Assembly: GCA_030770535.1 (NCBI GenBank)
Contig: JASVEC010000014.1
Coordinates: forward strand, 1 to 64,000
Reading direction: 5' to 3'
Origin: Batkoa obscura
Taxonomy: Eukaryota; Entomophthoromycota; Entomophthoromycetes; Entomophthorales; Batkoaceae
DNA length: 64,000 bases
Made by a program: the position numbers and the translations under genes. Shown in pieces: positions 1 through 10,959 of this stretch. Each line of letters begins with the position of its first letter. The stretch's first letter is position 1. The notes under the pieces were generated by a model. That model did not search any database. It saw nothing but the letters and a program-made list of their open reading frames with translations, and was not told where the DNA came from.

Positions 1-624
1 TTAACCCTAACCCTAACCCTAACCCTAACCCTAACCCTAACCCTAACCCTAACCCTAACCCTAACCCTAACCCTAACCCTAACCCTAACCCTAACCCTAA
101 CCCTAACCCTAACCCTAACCCTAACCCTAACCCTAACCCTAACCCTAACCCTAACCCTAACCCTAACCCTAACCCTAACCCTAACCCTAACCCTAACCCT
201 AACCCTAACCCTAACCCTAACCCTAACCCTAACCCTAACCCTAACCCTAACCCTAACCCTAACCCTAACCCTAACCCTAACCCTAACCCTAACCCTAACC
301 CTAACCCTAACCCTAACCCTAACCCTAACCCTAACCCTAACCCTAACCCTAACCCTAACCCTAACCCTAACCCTAACCCTAACCCTAACCCTAACCCTAA
401 CCCTAACCCTAACCCTAACCCTAACCCTAACCCTAACCCTAACCCTAACCCTAACCCTAACCCTAACCCTAACCCTAACCCTAACCCTAACCCTAACCCT
501 AACCCTAACCCTAACCCTAACCCTAACCCTAACCCTAACCCTAACCCTAACCCTAACCCTAACCCTAACCCTAACCCTAACCCTAACCCTAACCCTAACC
601 CTAACCCTAACCCTAACCCTAACC
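1..624 (-). repeat. Telomere, (TTAGGG)n
   Basis: About 104 uninterrupted CCCTAA units form the extreme left end, so the G-rich strand is TTAGGG and this is a true chromosome end rather than an interstitial array. No variant units are visible. The array stops abruptly at CTAACC, two bases before the first subtelomeric element. Confidence 0.99.
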
Positions 625-626
625 TT

Positions 627-1089
627 TGTGAAATATCGCTTTATCAGTCCCATGGTTAACCATAGTATAATAATCCCTTAAGCTGTTGTGTTCTCAATTA
701 TGGAGACAATTAGTCCCATGCTCTTGGTTTAATTCGCTATGAGAATTTCTAGCTTCATCCCAAAGAATGTTATCCTCTTGTTTTGTTATCCGTACTTCTT
801 AGAGTATAAAAGAGATTTTATAATATAGTAACTCGAAGGTTTTTAACTGAATTGTTCCATGATATCTCGAACATTTAATAAACCCACTAAGTTTTCTTAA
901 TAGTATTTTACGCAATTTTACATTAGAAGTGTCTATTCTATTTGTCTTACATAGTCCGTAGCCTATTACGTGCTATTCTTCATAATTCAAGTCTATCTTA
1001 GTCACATAAACTAAGACCTTTTGATTTATAGTGTAGTCAATCAGGTAATAGCTGTTTTTGACTCCAATCACTAAGTATCAGATTTCACA
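627..1089 (+). mobile_element. Subtelomeric element with TGTGAAAT/ATTTCACA ends, telomere-proximal copy
   Basis: A 463-bp unit begins TGTGAAATATCGC at the telomere junction and ends CAGATTTCACA, so its two ends form an 8-bp inverted repeat. A diverged copy in the same orientation lies at 61338-62151. That copy is 462 bp once its own insertion is removed, so the boundaries are well supported. There is no open reading frame of note, so it is non-coding: either a subtelomeric repeat or a non-autonomous TIR element. Its position next to the telomere suggests it may occur at other chromosome ends. Confidence 0.75.
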
Positions 1090-1940
1090 TATTATAAAAT
1101 TAATAAATTTAGTTAGCTTTCAATACCTTTTAAGGTTTTCTTAATCGCTAAAATAGTTGATTTACCTTTTAACTTAATATACTTGATAAGTTTAATTAAT
1201 GTATTATCGAGTCTATTAAAGTAATATTTGCTTTTTTATAAACTATATTATATATATATTTCAAATTAACTTTGCTCTTTTTAGCTTTTTAACAATTATT
1301 CAAAACAAGTTTTTTATATTAACAAAAAATTAGATCAGATAAAAAAACATCCAACATTGATACTGGTTTAACTTTGGTTTTGATATTTATATTGGATAAA
1401 CTATAAACTTTATAATTTCATGGTATTAAAAATATTAGATAAAATAGTAATTATATTACCAAATATAATGTGGAGATGTTTTTTTCGATTTCATTATTTT
1501 TCCATTAAGTTCTATTTGAGTGGAAAGATTATTAGTAAAATTCTCAAATATAAAAATATATTTCCATATAATCTTTTAAATTATGTTAAATATAGCTTTC
1601 ACAGAAAAAACTTTAAAAATTTATGCAAGTATAGCAACGTTAAATTGGTCATTGAATAAATTTGGTAACTTGAAAACTGGATTAAAACAGCCAGTTCTTA
1701 CTTATATCTATACTAAATTATTCTCTTAACTAGCACTAATTTGATTAAACTAAGTTGAATTAAAGTAGAGCAAAATTAGGGCTGGTATCAAGTGTTATAC
1801 TATTTTTTTTAATTACTATTATTTGTATTTAATTTTGAAAATAAAGTATTTAATAATCTAAACTGTAAATCCAAAAATCAAAACTTACATTTGTTTTTTA
1901 TTGCTAAACATTAATAATAAAAAGGACATGATACCCACTC
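1090..1940. other. Intergenic, contains one MITE
   Basis: AT-rich spacer between the subtelomeric element and the 3' end of the SAC3 gene. Apart from the MITE at 1466-1570 I see nothing in it. The 79-codon frame over the MITE is not a credible gene. Confidence 0.6.
1466..1570 (+). mobile_element. MITE copy (diverged)
   Basis: Diverged member of the short TIR family described at 41441-41542. The order of blocks is kept (GGAGATGT start, TTTCATTA, TTTTTCCATT, TATTTGAGTGGAAA, ATTTCCATA end), but the terminal G/C runs are mutated, so it is probably an old insertion. Confidence 0.7.
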
Positions 1941-4900
1941 TCATTGCTTTTCCATAGTTCTTAGTAAAGTGGATTCTCTTGATTTGGTTACCATACGAGC
2001 TAAAATATCGCTTGTACTCATTCCTTCTTTATATTCGGTATAGTCATCCCAATTGACTGTAGCATCTCGTACTATTTTAGGCAATTCTGTTCTTACTTTT
2101 GATGGCGCAGATTTAAGTTCCAATCCAATTTGAAGCTTTCTGTCACTTTGCATATTTTTACTAGAAAAATATGTTTTTAATCTCCATCTTCTGAAATTCT
2201 TTTTTATTAAATTTTGATTTCTGGTCTGTTTAATTATTTCTCCAACTACTAAATCATCGACATAACTCTGCAGTAAATTGGAGTACAAAACCTTTTTTAT
2301 AGCCTCTTGGTGCAATGCTTTTTTGAGATAATCGTTTATGCAATTGTCAACATATTCACTAATGACTCCCTCAGTCAATTCATTAGTTAAGCCATCAATT
2401 TCTTCTTGTTCTTCTTGTTCTTTTTCAATTCTGATCCTTTCAAGCTCCCTTATCTTTCTTTCTTCTTTTTTTCTCCTTAGCTTCAGTTTGTTTTCTCTTT
2501 TATGAAGCTTGTGGAGTTCGTACTCTTTTATTATGAACCCCTCATCTCTGTTTCCTTTTTCCAATTCTTTGACTGACCCATGGATTTCTTCAATTAATTT
2601 ATTTATATTAGATTTCCCGCTCTCATTAGCCAATTCCTTCTGTTTCATTAGACCTTCTTTTTGCATATGTGATTGTTTTAAATCTAAATATTCTTGATAC
2701 CTTTTTTTTTGTTCAAATCTAGAAACCTCTAAAAACTCAATCTCTTTTTTGGTGTTGACAAGTTCTTGAAATTCACTATTCAACTGGGATACAGTTTGGT
2801 TTAGTTCATTTATTTCTTGATCTAATTGCTCAAGCTTACTTTCGAACTCTTTGTTTCCTTCTTTTTCTTCCTTTTCTTTAACTGAAACAATACTATGATC
2901 CAAATCTAAGTTTTGCTCCTCAGTATTGTTAGAAATAACTTTCCCTTTAATAAAACTAAAGTTTATATCATCATTTTGTGAATTCCTTTTAGATGTATTA
3001 AAGTTATTGCTATTATTGCTATATGATAAGTTGAGATCGTTATTATTATTATGAACACTTTGGTTTATCTTTATAGCCTTATTTAATAAACCATAAATAA
3101 TTGACTTGTAATCATTATCTCTTTTTATTTCATCTATATTTGTACAAAAAATAACTTTGGTAAGTGTAGGAATAGACTCAGATGGACTTTTGATAGTAAT
3201 CAAGTCTGAGCCATTCAACTTTAAAATGATATTTTCTTGTGGACCGTTTTCAGTATTGATATTCTTAATATTACAATAATTCAAAAACTCTTTAAATAAT
3301 TCCCAATCATCAAAGTGTAATAAATCCTTAAGTGATTGTGTTGTATAAATTACTTGATCATTATCCTTGTTTATCAATTTGATTGCTAGCATCATTAATC
3401 TTCGAATCGATTGGAAATGAGTTTCAATAACACATCCAAAGAGAAAGTATTCACTTTCTAACTTAAAAACGTAATCAAAAAATTCTTCAAATACCAAAAG
3501 AACGTCATCATTAAAGGATCTAATATTAAACTCGTTTAAGTTTCCTTTTGCTTTTTGTAATAAACTTTTTACTTTGTTAACTAGCTTAGTTTCCTTTCTA
3601 TTAGAATCATATTTAAAGGTGCTGTTCGTTTGTTTAAAGTTGTAAGCACTTTTTATAATAAAAAGATTATTGAGTTCAATATAACTTTGGAATTCATGCT
3701 CATTTGTGCAGACTATTCCTTTTTTTCTTAACATCTCATATTGTTCAACAAGGTTAGATAGCGCTATAAAATTTATAATTGGTAAAGCTTAAACTTAATT
3801 TAATTTAATTGAAATATTACCTGCTTTTAATTGATTCCTTTCTTCAGGAATTTCATCCCATTTATTTACTTTACTTAATTCATGAATAGAAAGTATATAA
3901 AACCTAGAAATCATTTCATAAACTTCAACTGCGATGGGTCCATTGTGGTGTTGAACAATAAAATCTTTTCCTATTGCTCTCAATCTATCTCTCACAAAAG
4001 AATGAGTTTCATAAAATGTATATTTATCATTATTAACTATCTTATCAATAAGGTAGCGAGTAGTTTCCTAATATTGGAACAATTATTATTATTTATCTAC
4101 TATTTTTAGATAATACTTACTAATAAAGTTTCCGGAGTACGAACATCACAAGGCATTATGATATGTACGCCAGCTGCTGAACGAGTATACTTTTTTACCA
4201 GTTCATAGGGTTCCTAAATTTTTAACTTAACTTTTCATTTATAAAATTTATATTACCTTTTCAAATTTATCAACACTATTTTCAAATTTTCGCTCCGCTT
4301 TTTCAAACTCTGGACACATCTTATAGCAATCAGGAGTTAAAGATATAGCCTCATTAATGTCCATTTTTTTTTCCGGATCTGCCATAAATCCCTTCTTTAT
4401 ATAATGTTTCATTTTGAGTAGGCGTTCTTCTTTTAGCTAAAGTAAGAATATTAGTTTATATATAAAAATACTTCAAATATTTTACCTTATCTAATTCTTT
4501 CATATTTTCTTGTCGCAACTTCTCTTCATATATTCTTTCTTCAACTGTTTTTCGTCTTGCTTTCATGGCATTACTTAACACACTTTCTCCAGCGGCAAAT
4601 TCCTTTATAGGCTTTATATCATTTCTACTATTTTTTTTATACCCATAACCATCTTCTTCATCACTATCATAAAGTGCCTCTTCAATTCCTTCTAATATAT
4701 TTTCTGAGTCGTATTCAGCGACTCCATTGCCATCATTATCAACATCATCAGATCTCATATCATCAATTTCAGTATCCTCTACCCCATTACCATCAGATTC
4801 CATATCATTGGACCCGAAATCATCAGGCCTCATACCATCTAAGTCCTCGTCTGCACTAACACCATCTATAATACCAGTCAAATCATTTTCTTCAACGTTT

Positions 4901-5184
4901 TCATATCGAGCTTGATTTAACTTATGTTTATTTAAAAATGCTTGTCCTTTATCTCTTCCTGTTTGAAAAACATTTTTTTTAAAGTTAATGTTAGTATTAT
5001 TATTAGTTTCTGTAATTAAACCTAATCTATCAAATACAGATTTCTTTACTGGTTTATTTTCCTTAAAACCCTTTTTAAAATCTACTTTTCCTTTAATCGA
5101 CTTTTTTTCTCCTTTTGTGATATTCCCTTGTTTATTTGTACTCCAAACTTGCCTTCTGGTATCTTTAATAATTTGGTCTTCCAT
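1941..5184 (-). CDS. SAC3: SAC3/GANP-family mRNA export protein (TREX-2 scaffold)
   Basis: Five exons: 5184-4486, 4436-4257, 4213-4121, 4067-3821 and 3763-1941, coding 1013 residues. Introns are 57, 53, 43 and 49 nt, and all junctions keep frame. The N-terminus (about 1-230) is basic then acidic, with repeated D/E-rich stretches. The SAC3/GANP fold covers roughly 260-520: DPEKKMDINEAIS, a KYTRSAAG motif, PCDVRTPETL, YLIDKIV and FVRDRLRAIGKDF are family landmarks. A coiled coil of E/K/Q-rich helix runs from about 700 to 860. It is followed by a helix resembling the Cdc31/Sus1-binding CID region (about 855-930), ending in a KKNFRRWR segment. The family scaffolds the TREX-2 complex at nuclear pores and couples transcription to mRNA export. 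Another TREX-2 member, SEM1, lies at 37868. The gene ends 316 bases before an AT-rich spacer and has no near neighbour in operon-like spacing. Confidence 0.85.
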
Positions 5185-6655
5185 TTGACGATTAAAAATT
5201 TAAGTTAATTTTATAGATTTAAAATATATTACATAAAATAATTAATATGAATGAAATATTAAACTTTGTTTGATTTGATAAAAAAATACAGAACTCCCAA
5301 ATAATATATGACATACTTTTAGATAATAGTATGCCCAAAAATAAATAACAGGATTGGTTAATCTTTAGCTTCTTTCCAAAATTGAATCAAAAGCACAAAA
5401 TTTAACTTTAAATTCAAAAAAAATATTTGAAAGCTATATAGTTTTTTAAAATAGCGTTTGATTAAATAAAATACTATATGAGATTGATTAATATAGAAAT
5501 TTTGTTTTTGAATTATATTTCTATCTATAAAACAAATAAATCAGATGGAATCTAAATTTTAAAAACTTGAAAAAATTAATTAAAATATAAATCAAAAATA
5601 AAGTCAATTATAATAGCAACTGCTCTATTTTAAGTGTCTTTATTTAATGATATAAGATATACTATTTAGACACGCCCAAAACATAACACTATTATCGCAA
5701 CTTTAATTTGTTTTTATTTAATAAAACGTTATTACTTCCAAGCCTATAACTCTGTATTTTTGCTATCTATAAAACGATTTTTAAAAGTATTAATATAAAT
5801 TGAATCTTGTTTGTTTTATAATTACTTAATATATGGGGATATATTTTTGTATTTAAGAATTTTACTAACAATTTTTCCACTCAAATAGCGCTTAAAAGAC
5901 GGAAAAAATGAGGAAGTCAAAAAACATCCCTATATTTTTAATAACTTTTGCTATAACATTTCATTATACTTTTCATTGTCTATTTATTGAATACATTATT
6001 CTATACAATAAAAATTTTGCGATTTCTCTGTATGAAAAATAACATTATTAAGTGATTGGTAGACACCATTTACAGTTTTACATTTTATGTTTGAATGTTC
6101 AAAGATAACTACTAATAACTTCATAGCTTAATGTAAGAAAACAAGAATACACAAAATACACATGCAACTTTTTATAATAAATATAAAAAGTTATATTACA
6201 AGATAATACAAATGCACTCTAAAATGCAACTTTAGATTAGTATAGAGTATATTTTCGTTTTGATAGCTCTTATTTTTTATATATTAAAATCCTAAACAAA
6301 AAAATAATGGCTATTTTTTGATTTAATAATTGTTACCATGAGTTGCAGTTAAATCTTCTTTGTTGTTTTTAATTTGTATCTGATTTTTTTAATATGAATT
6401 TAATGAGTATATCAATCCAAACGCTTTAAATTTGTGCTAAAAGAACCCAAATGCAAATTAAAAACAACAAAAGACATCTAACTGTAACTTGTTTTATGGC
6501 TTTTACCTTTTATACAAAAATATCAATAAGTATTACAAAATAAAACTCAAATATATTATAAGATTGACTATTTAATGTTAAATTTTTATGTGCTAATAAA
6601 TTTATAAACATCCATTTTAATAGATATTTAATCAATTATTAATTATTAATTATTA
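5185..6655. other. Intergenic, contains one MITE
   Basis: AT-rich spacer between the SAC3 start and the MRJP 3' end, presumably holding the SAC3 promoter. It holds the MITE at 5832-5934. I see no gene, structured RNA or other repeat. Confidence 0.6.
5832..5934 (-). mobile_element. MITE copy
   Basis: Reverse-orientation member with a good left end (TATGGGGAT), TTTAAGAATTTTACTAAC, CCACTCAAATAGCGCTT and a CATCCCTATA right end. Confidence 0.85.
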
Positions 6656-7828
6656 TTAAAGTGGGATAGAGAATAAAAAGTAAGGAGCCCGTCTAGCATC
6701 AACCCCGTTATTGAAAAGTGCCCTACGGTTCATTTGATTTGAAGTAATGAATAAGGTATTGTTATGGATAGAAAGGGTATCTGGCCAAAGCAAGTCTGGG
6801 CGACGCACAATAAGTGAAAGCTCTTTAGTTTGTGGGTTGTATTTGGTAATAGAATTTTGCTCAAGATTAGTTAAATAAATGTTTCCATCTTTATCAGAAA
6901 TTAAACCAGCGGTTGCAGATCCTTTATCAGCAACTTCAACGTTAACGAACTCGGCTACTTCGTGATCTTCTAAATTTTCATCAGTTAAAGCCTGTACAGG
7001 CACTGAATAAAGCGAACGAGAAGATACAGGGGCATAGTAAAGAGTTTTTTTATCTTTAGATATTTCAACTCCATTAGAGTGGATCTTTGCAGGTTTGCCT
7101 CCAGGTTTTACAACTTTGCCTTCAATTGTCAAAGAGAAGTTGTCAACAGCGGTAGTAGAAGAATGATTAGTTAATCTTCTAAATGATTTTCCAGTTTCTA
7201 AATTCAAAACTGCAATTCCTGGAACAGAGGCATCGGTAATAAAGCCATACTTCAAGTCAGCGTCAAAGCGAATATCTTGAAGCTGAGACGCAGGGTATTC
7301 TACTTCTTTGGGGAAAGTATAAGTTCTTAATAAACGATCAGTCTTTAGGTCGAATACATAAAACTTAGTTGCAGAAATAGGACGAACATTATTAGTAACT
7401 CTTCCAGTATCCAAAACCCATAAACGATCTTCGGCATCGATATATAAAGCATGAATATTATTAAATCCATACTTAAACCTGACATCATTCATAGTAGCAC
7501 TAGGGAAGTAATATTCTTTACCGTTTATAATTTCTACCAAGCTACGACCATTGTTTTGTTCCCAGTGTGGAAAACTAACAAATTTACGTCCTTTACTTGA
7601 AACAGCAACCGAAACTGGGAACTGGTCTTGAAAAGCTTTTTCAATCTTAAGATCAGGTCCATAAGATATGGTTTCCGAGTTTGAACTATCGTTTTGAACT
7701 CTATTTACGACACTAGCACTGGGCTCTTCGGTTACCAAGGAACGTTCAACCTTAATTTCATCTTCAGCTTGAGCTGCGCTTAAACTAGCACCTAATAAAA
7801 TGGCGGAAATGAGATTAATAAATTTCAT
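6656..7828 (-). CDS. Secreted major royal jelly protein / yellow-family protein
   Basis: Single-exon gene for 390 residues. Residues 1-21 are a clear signal peptide with likely cleavage at AQA|ED. The rest matches the MRJP/yellow beta-propeller family: LWVLDTGR, FDLKTDRLLRTYTFP, a FITDAS strand, LNLETGKSFRRL, LYYAPVSSRSLYSVP and DGNIYLTNLEQN occur in family order. The length is normal for the family. Insect members are cuticle-pigment or food proteins; the role of microbial homologues is not settled, so no reaction is assigned. The gene looks less AT-rich than its surroundings and has no intron in an intron-dense neighbourhood. Both features fit high expression or acquisition from bacteria, which carry the same family. 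It lies alone, with 1.5 kb of spacer on one side and 3.1 kb on the other, in the subtelomere. Confidence 0.85.
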   Translation of the reverse strand: MKFINLISAILLGASLSAAQAEDEIKVERSLVTEEPSASVVNRVQNDSSNSETISYGPDLKIEKAFQDQFPVSVAVSSKGRKFVSFPHWEQNNGRSLVEIINGKEYYFPSATMNDVRFKYGFNNIHALYIDAEDRLWVLDTGRVTNNVRPISATKFYVFDLKTDRLLRTYTFPKEVEYPASQLQDIRFDADLKYGFITDASVPGIAVLNLETGKSFRRLTNHSSTTAVDNFSLTIEGKVVKPGGKPAKIHSNGVEISKDKKTLYYAPVSSRSLYSVPVQALTDENLEDHEVAEFVNVEVADKGSATAGLISDKDGNIYLTNLEQNSITKYNPQTKELSLIVRRPDLLWPDTLSIHNNTLFITSNQMNRRALFNNGVDARRAPYFLFSIPL

Positions 7829-7870
7829 GTTATAGTTAAGAAGTAAGATTTATTAATTCGAATCTTGCAT

Positions 7871-7881
7871 CTTTTAAATAG
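7871..7881 (-). promoter_or_regulatory. Possible TATA box of the MRJP gene
   Basis: On the minus strand CTATTTAAAAG lies 43-53 bases upstream of the MRJP start codon. This is the same distance at which TATA-like boxes lie before the GST-like genes in this window. In AT-rich DNA this is only suggestive. Confidence 0.3.
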
Positions 7882-8939
7882 TGGTATTTTACAATTATTC
7901 TTTTATATTTTTAAGATCTATGAGTCGAGTTGCTATTTTAATTATAAATATAACTTGTAAGTATTAAATAGTTCTTTGTTTTTTATTTACGGTATCCCAG
8001 GTTATAATTGTACATGTAGTCTAATTCTCAATTAAGAATAGATGATAGATGAATTTACTATGGTTTAAAAAAATCGTGTTTATTTTGACTAAATTTGAAA
8101 CTATTTACCAGCATACTTTTGATTGGAGCTATCAAGTAGGAAATGTATATAATACTATATAACAATTAAAAGTAGCTTTTAAAAGTGTAATGGAATGTGA
8201 CAAAATATGTTAACTAATAAATTGACAATGAGAATATTAGATATCAAAACTATTTCTTTGTATATCTATTTTAAACTAATTTTATTTATATTCAAGTTTT
8301 ATCTAAACTCTTTATATTGAATTAAATTTAATTTGCTTGTAGCTAGAAGTTTAAATTGAAGTTTATAGAAGTTTCGAAAAAACCTTGTTAGTTTTGTTAT
8401 ATACAAAGTAACATATATACTAAATGTAATAATGTAACATTAAAAAGTTGAATCATATAATAAATAATTGCTTCTTCAAAGGAAGACTCTCTAAACTAAA
8501 ACATTTGTCATATATAACTCGCGGATTTGATTAAATTAAAAAATACCTTAAAATAAAATATATATTGTCCTAATTAATCCATAAAGAACTTAAAATGATC
8601 TTAATTATTGTACTCAGCATAAAAAAAGTAATAAACTATTTAATGAGCCTCCAATCATCTTTGTAATTAAAGCCGAGATTACTAATATTATCTTGATTAT
8701 ATCACAATTTCTTTACTATTAAAATTAAAAATGTTTGATTTACTGGATGATACAATGTTTAATGAAATTTATTTTACGATATCTTATATATAATACAACT
8801 TCTATGTCTTTCAATCAAAGGAATGAGCTCTATTGGAGTAAAGTAATAGTATATAAATATTACATCATTTTAAAACTTAATTTCATGTAAAAGTTTTAAA
8901 CTTATAAATTTCATATAGATTTAACGTTGATATATTTTA

Positions 8940-9040
8940 TATAGGGATGTATTTCTAGGTTTAAAAATTTTACTAGCAATTTTTTCGCTTAAATAGTGCT
9001 TAAAAGATAGAGAAAGTGAAGCCAAAAAAACACTTTTATA
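8940..9040 (-). mobile_element. MITE copy (diverged)
   Basis: Left end TATAGGGATGT, then TTTTACTAGCAATTTTTTC and AAATAGTGCTTAAAAGA, AGTGAAGCC near the right end. The right terminus is decayed to CACTTTTATA. Confidence 0.75.
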
Positions 9041-9263
9041 TCATTCTCGTAAGTACTTAGTTTTAAATTTTTCAAAGATAACAGACGATTATATAAATGA
9101 CTTTATTGTTAGTTTAATTATAATTTATTCAGATGCTTATATTGAAAATAAAAATAATTAAATGAAAGAAAAGCATTTAAATATATAGTTAACAAGTATA
9201 TATAACTTTTATTATACCATAGTTATGGCAAGGAAAGAAAAGCAACTTAAAGTAAATTAAAAA

Positions 9264-9367
9264 TATAGGAGTGTGTTTTTCTGCTTAAAAATTCTACTAA
9301 TAATTTTTCCGGTTAAATAATGCTTAGAAAATCAAAAAAATGATAAAACCAAAAAAACGCTCCCATA
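9264..9367 (-). mobile_element. MITE copy (diverged)
   Basis: TATAGGAGTGT start and GCTCCCATA end are compensating changes that keep the terminal inverted repeat paired (GGAG with CTCC). The internal TACTAATAATTTTTCC block is recognisable. Confidence 0.75.
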
Positions 9368-9622
9368 TAATTATATACAAGCTTAATAAAAATAATATAA
9401 TTAAAAATAAAAACTACTATGAGAAAAAGTTTTTATATCTTGTATTAAAACGCTATATATAAAATACATAGTTAAAACTTTTTATTATAACTACTAAATA
9501 TGAATATTAAAATATAAAAATAATATTTTTTTAGTAAATTTGAAAAAAATAAATACTTTAGAAAATTTCTTACATAAAATTAAGCCAAAAAGCAAGATTA
9601 TTTAATATATAAAAAAGTTTAT

Positions 9623-9727
9623 TATGTGAGGGTGTTTTTTTGGCTTCATTATCTTTTCCATTTTTTAAGTCCTATTTGAGTGGGAAAATTATTAGTAAAA
9701 TTCTTAAACATAAAATATATTCCCATA
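9623..9727 (+). mobile_element. MITE copy
   Basis: Forward-orientation member: TATGTGAGGGTGT start, GGCTTCATTA, CTATTTGAGTGGGAAA, AGTAAAATTCTTAAACA, TTCCCATA end. Confidence 0.8.
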
Positions 9728-9844
9728 TGCTTATTAAAAATTTAATTGAAAATAATTTAAAAACTCTACTACAAAATTTTACTGTTTTTAACTAATTAAA
9801 ATTAAATCAAATCCAACTTACATGAAAATATTATTAAGTTATTA

Positions 9845-9926
9845 TACAAGAATCTTCTTTTGGCTTTACCCACTTTTTCTATTTTTAAATGCTATTTAAG
9901 TAAAAAAAACTATATAAATTTATATG
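9845..9926 (+). mobile_element. MITE relic
   Basis: Only the core is recognisable (TTGGCTTTACC, ACTTTTTCTATTTTTAAATGCTATTTAAGT). Both ends are lost, so the borders are approximate. Confidence 0.5.
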
Positions 9927-10112
9927 TTTTATTATTATCTAAATTTAAAATAGGTTTTTATATATACTAAATAACTTTGTCTTTTAACTTTATTTTTTAT
10001 TTTTTATCCTTTTGTAGTATGATTTTATATAATTGTGCACAAGTTTAAGTTCAAATCTATATTAATGTTTTTTTTATAAATACAATATCTAGGAAGATAT
10101 TTATTTTTAATA

Positions 10113-10216
10113 TATGGGGATGTATTTTTGTGTTTAAGAATTTTACTAACAAATTTTCCACTCAAATAACACTTAAAAATGGAAAAGATAATGAAGTCAA
10201 AAAAAACACTCTCATA
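10113..10216 (-). mobile_element. MITE copy
   Basis: Well-preserved left half (TATGGGGATGT, GTGTTTAAGAATTTTACTAAC, CCACTCAAATA). The right end is AATGAAGTC followed by CACTCTCATA. Confidence 0.85.
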
Positions 10217-10959
10217 TTTTAATAATGTGTATAAAATTTTCTTAAATAAGTCGTTAAGTTACAAGAGCTGTAACAGTCGCGATGAATATTTGGTCTGTCT
10301 TGACTTTATTTGTACATTTTTTGCATAATAAAAAATGTTAATATCATTAAATAAATATTAAAAAGTCTTTATAGCTAATAAGGCTTGGGCTAACTATAAG
10401 CTTTTTATTTCATTTCTTTACAAATTTAATTTCCGAGTACCACCTTCTTTAGCTTTTGTAATTGGATTTTTTTGGTTAAAAGAATGTTCTTAGATAGTTG
10501 GAGGTTATTTAAGCTTAGAATTCTAAACAAATAGTAGAAACATTTTTAATATAAATCAAAAAGCCTTAAAGGAAGATTTTTTTCTAAGTATCTCTGAATT
10601 CATCTATCAAAACTCTCCCTTTTATCTTAATCATTGTTTTATATCTTAACTAGATAAGGGTACTTGTCACTATCTTAATTTTTTAAAAAGACATTTTGTC
10701 AAAGGTTTAATTAATTGAATATTAGTATTTGAGAGGCAACAGAAAAATAAATCAAACTGAATCATTTACATCATAGCTTAACTTTAAGCCTAATTTTAGC
10801 GCCTTTTTTTAGCAAATAATCTATGTAATTATCATAATTGCATCATTTTAAGATTTAAGGAAATTGATATTAATTATAGTCAATTTAAGATGACATAAAA
10901 ATGGAATCATAAATAACAGATTTAAAAAAAATAAACATTGATTATTTTAACTTTTTAAA

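Larger units (their letters stand above)
7829..10959. other. 3.1-kb gene-free region with five or six MITEs
   Basis: Long AT-rich spacer between the MRJP start and the CSC1-like start. MITE copies lie at 8940, 9264, 9623, 9845 (relic) and 10113. The last ~350 bases before 10960 are free of repeats and probably hold the channel gene's promoter. No other coding or RNA signal was recognised. Confidence 0.6.

Noticed and set aside
1420-1659. 79-codon frame rich in F/Y/K
   Set aside because: It is the translation of a MITE and its AT-rich surroundings; no domain or coding bias.
4674-5188. Plus-strand frames opposite the first SAC3 exon
   Set aside because: Shadows of the acidic repeat-rich minus-strand exon.
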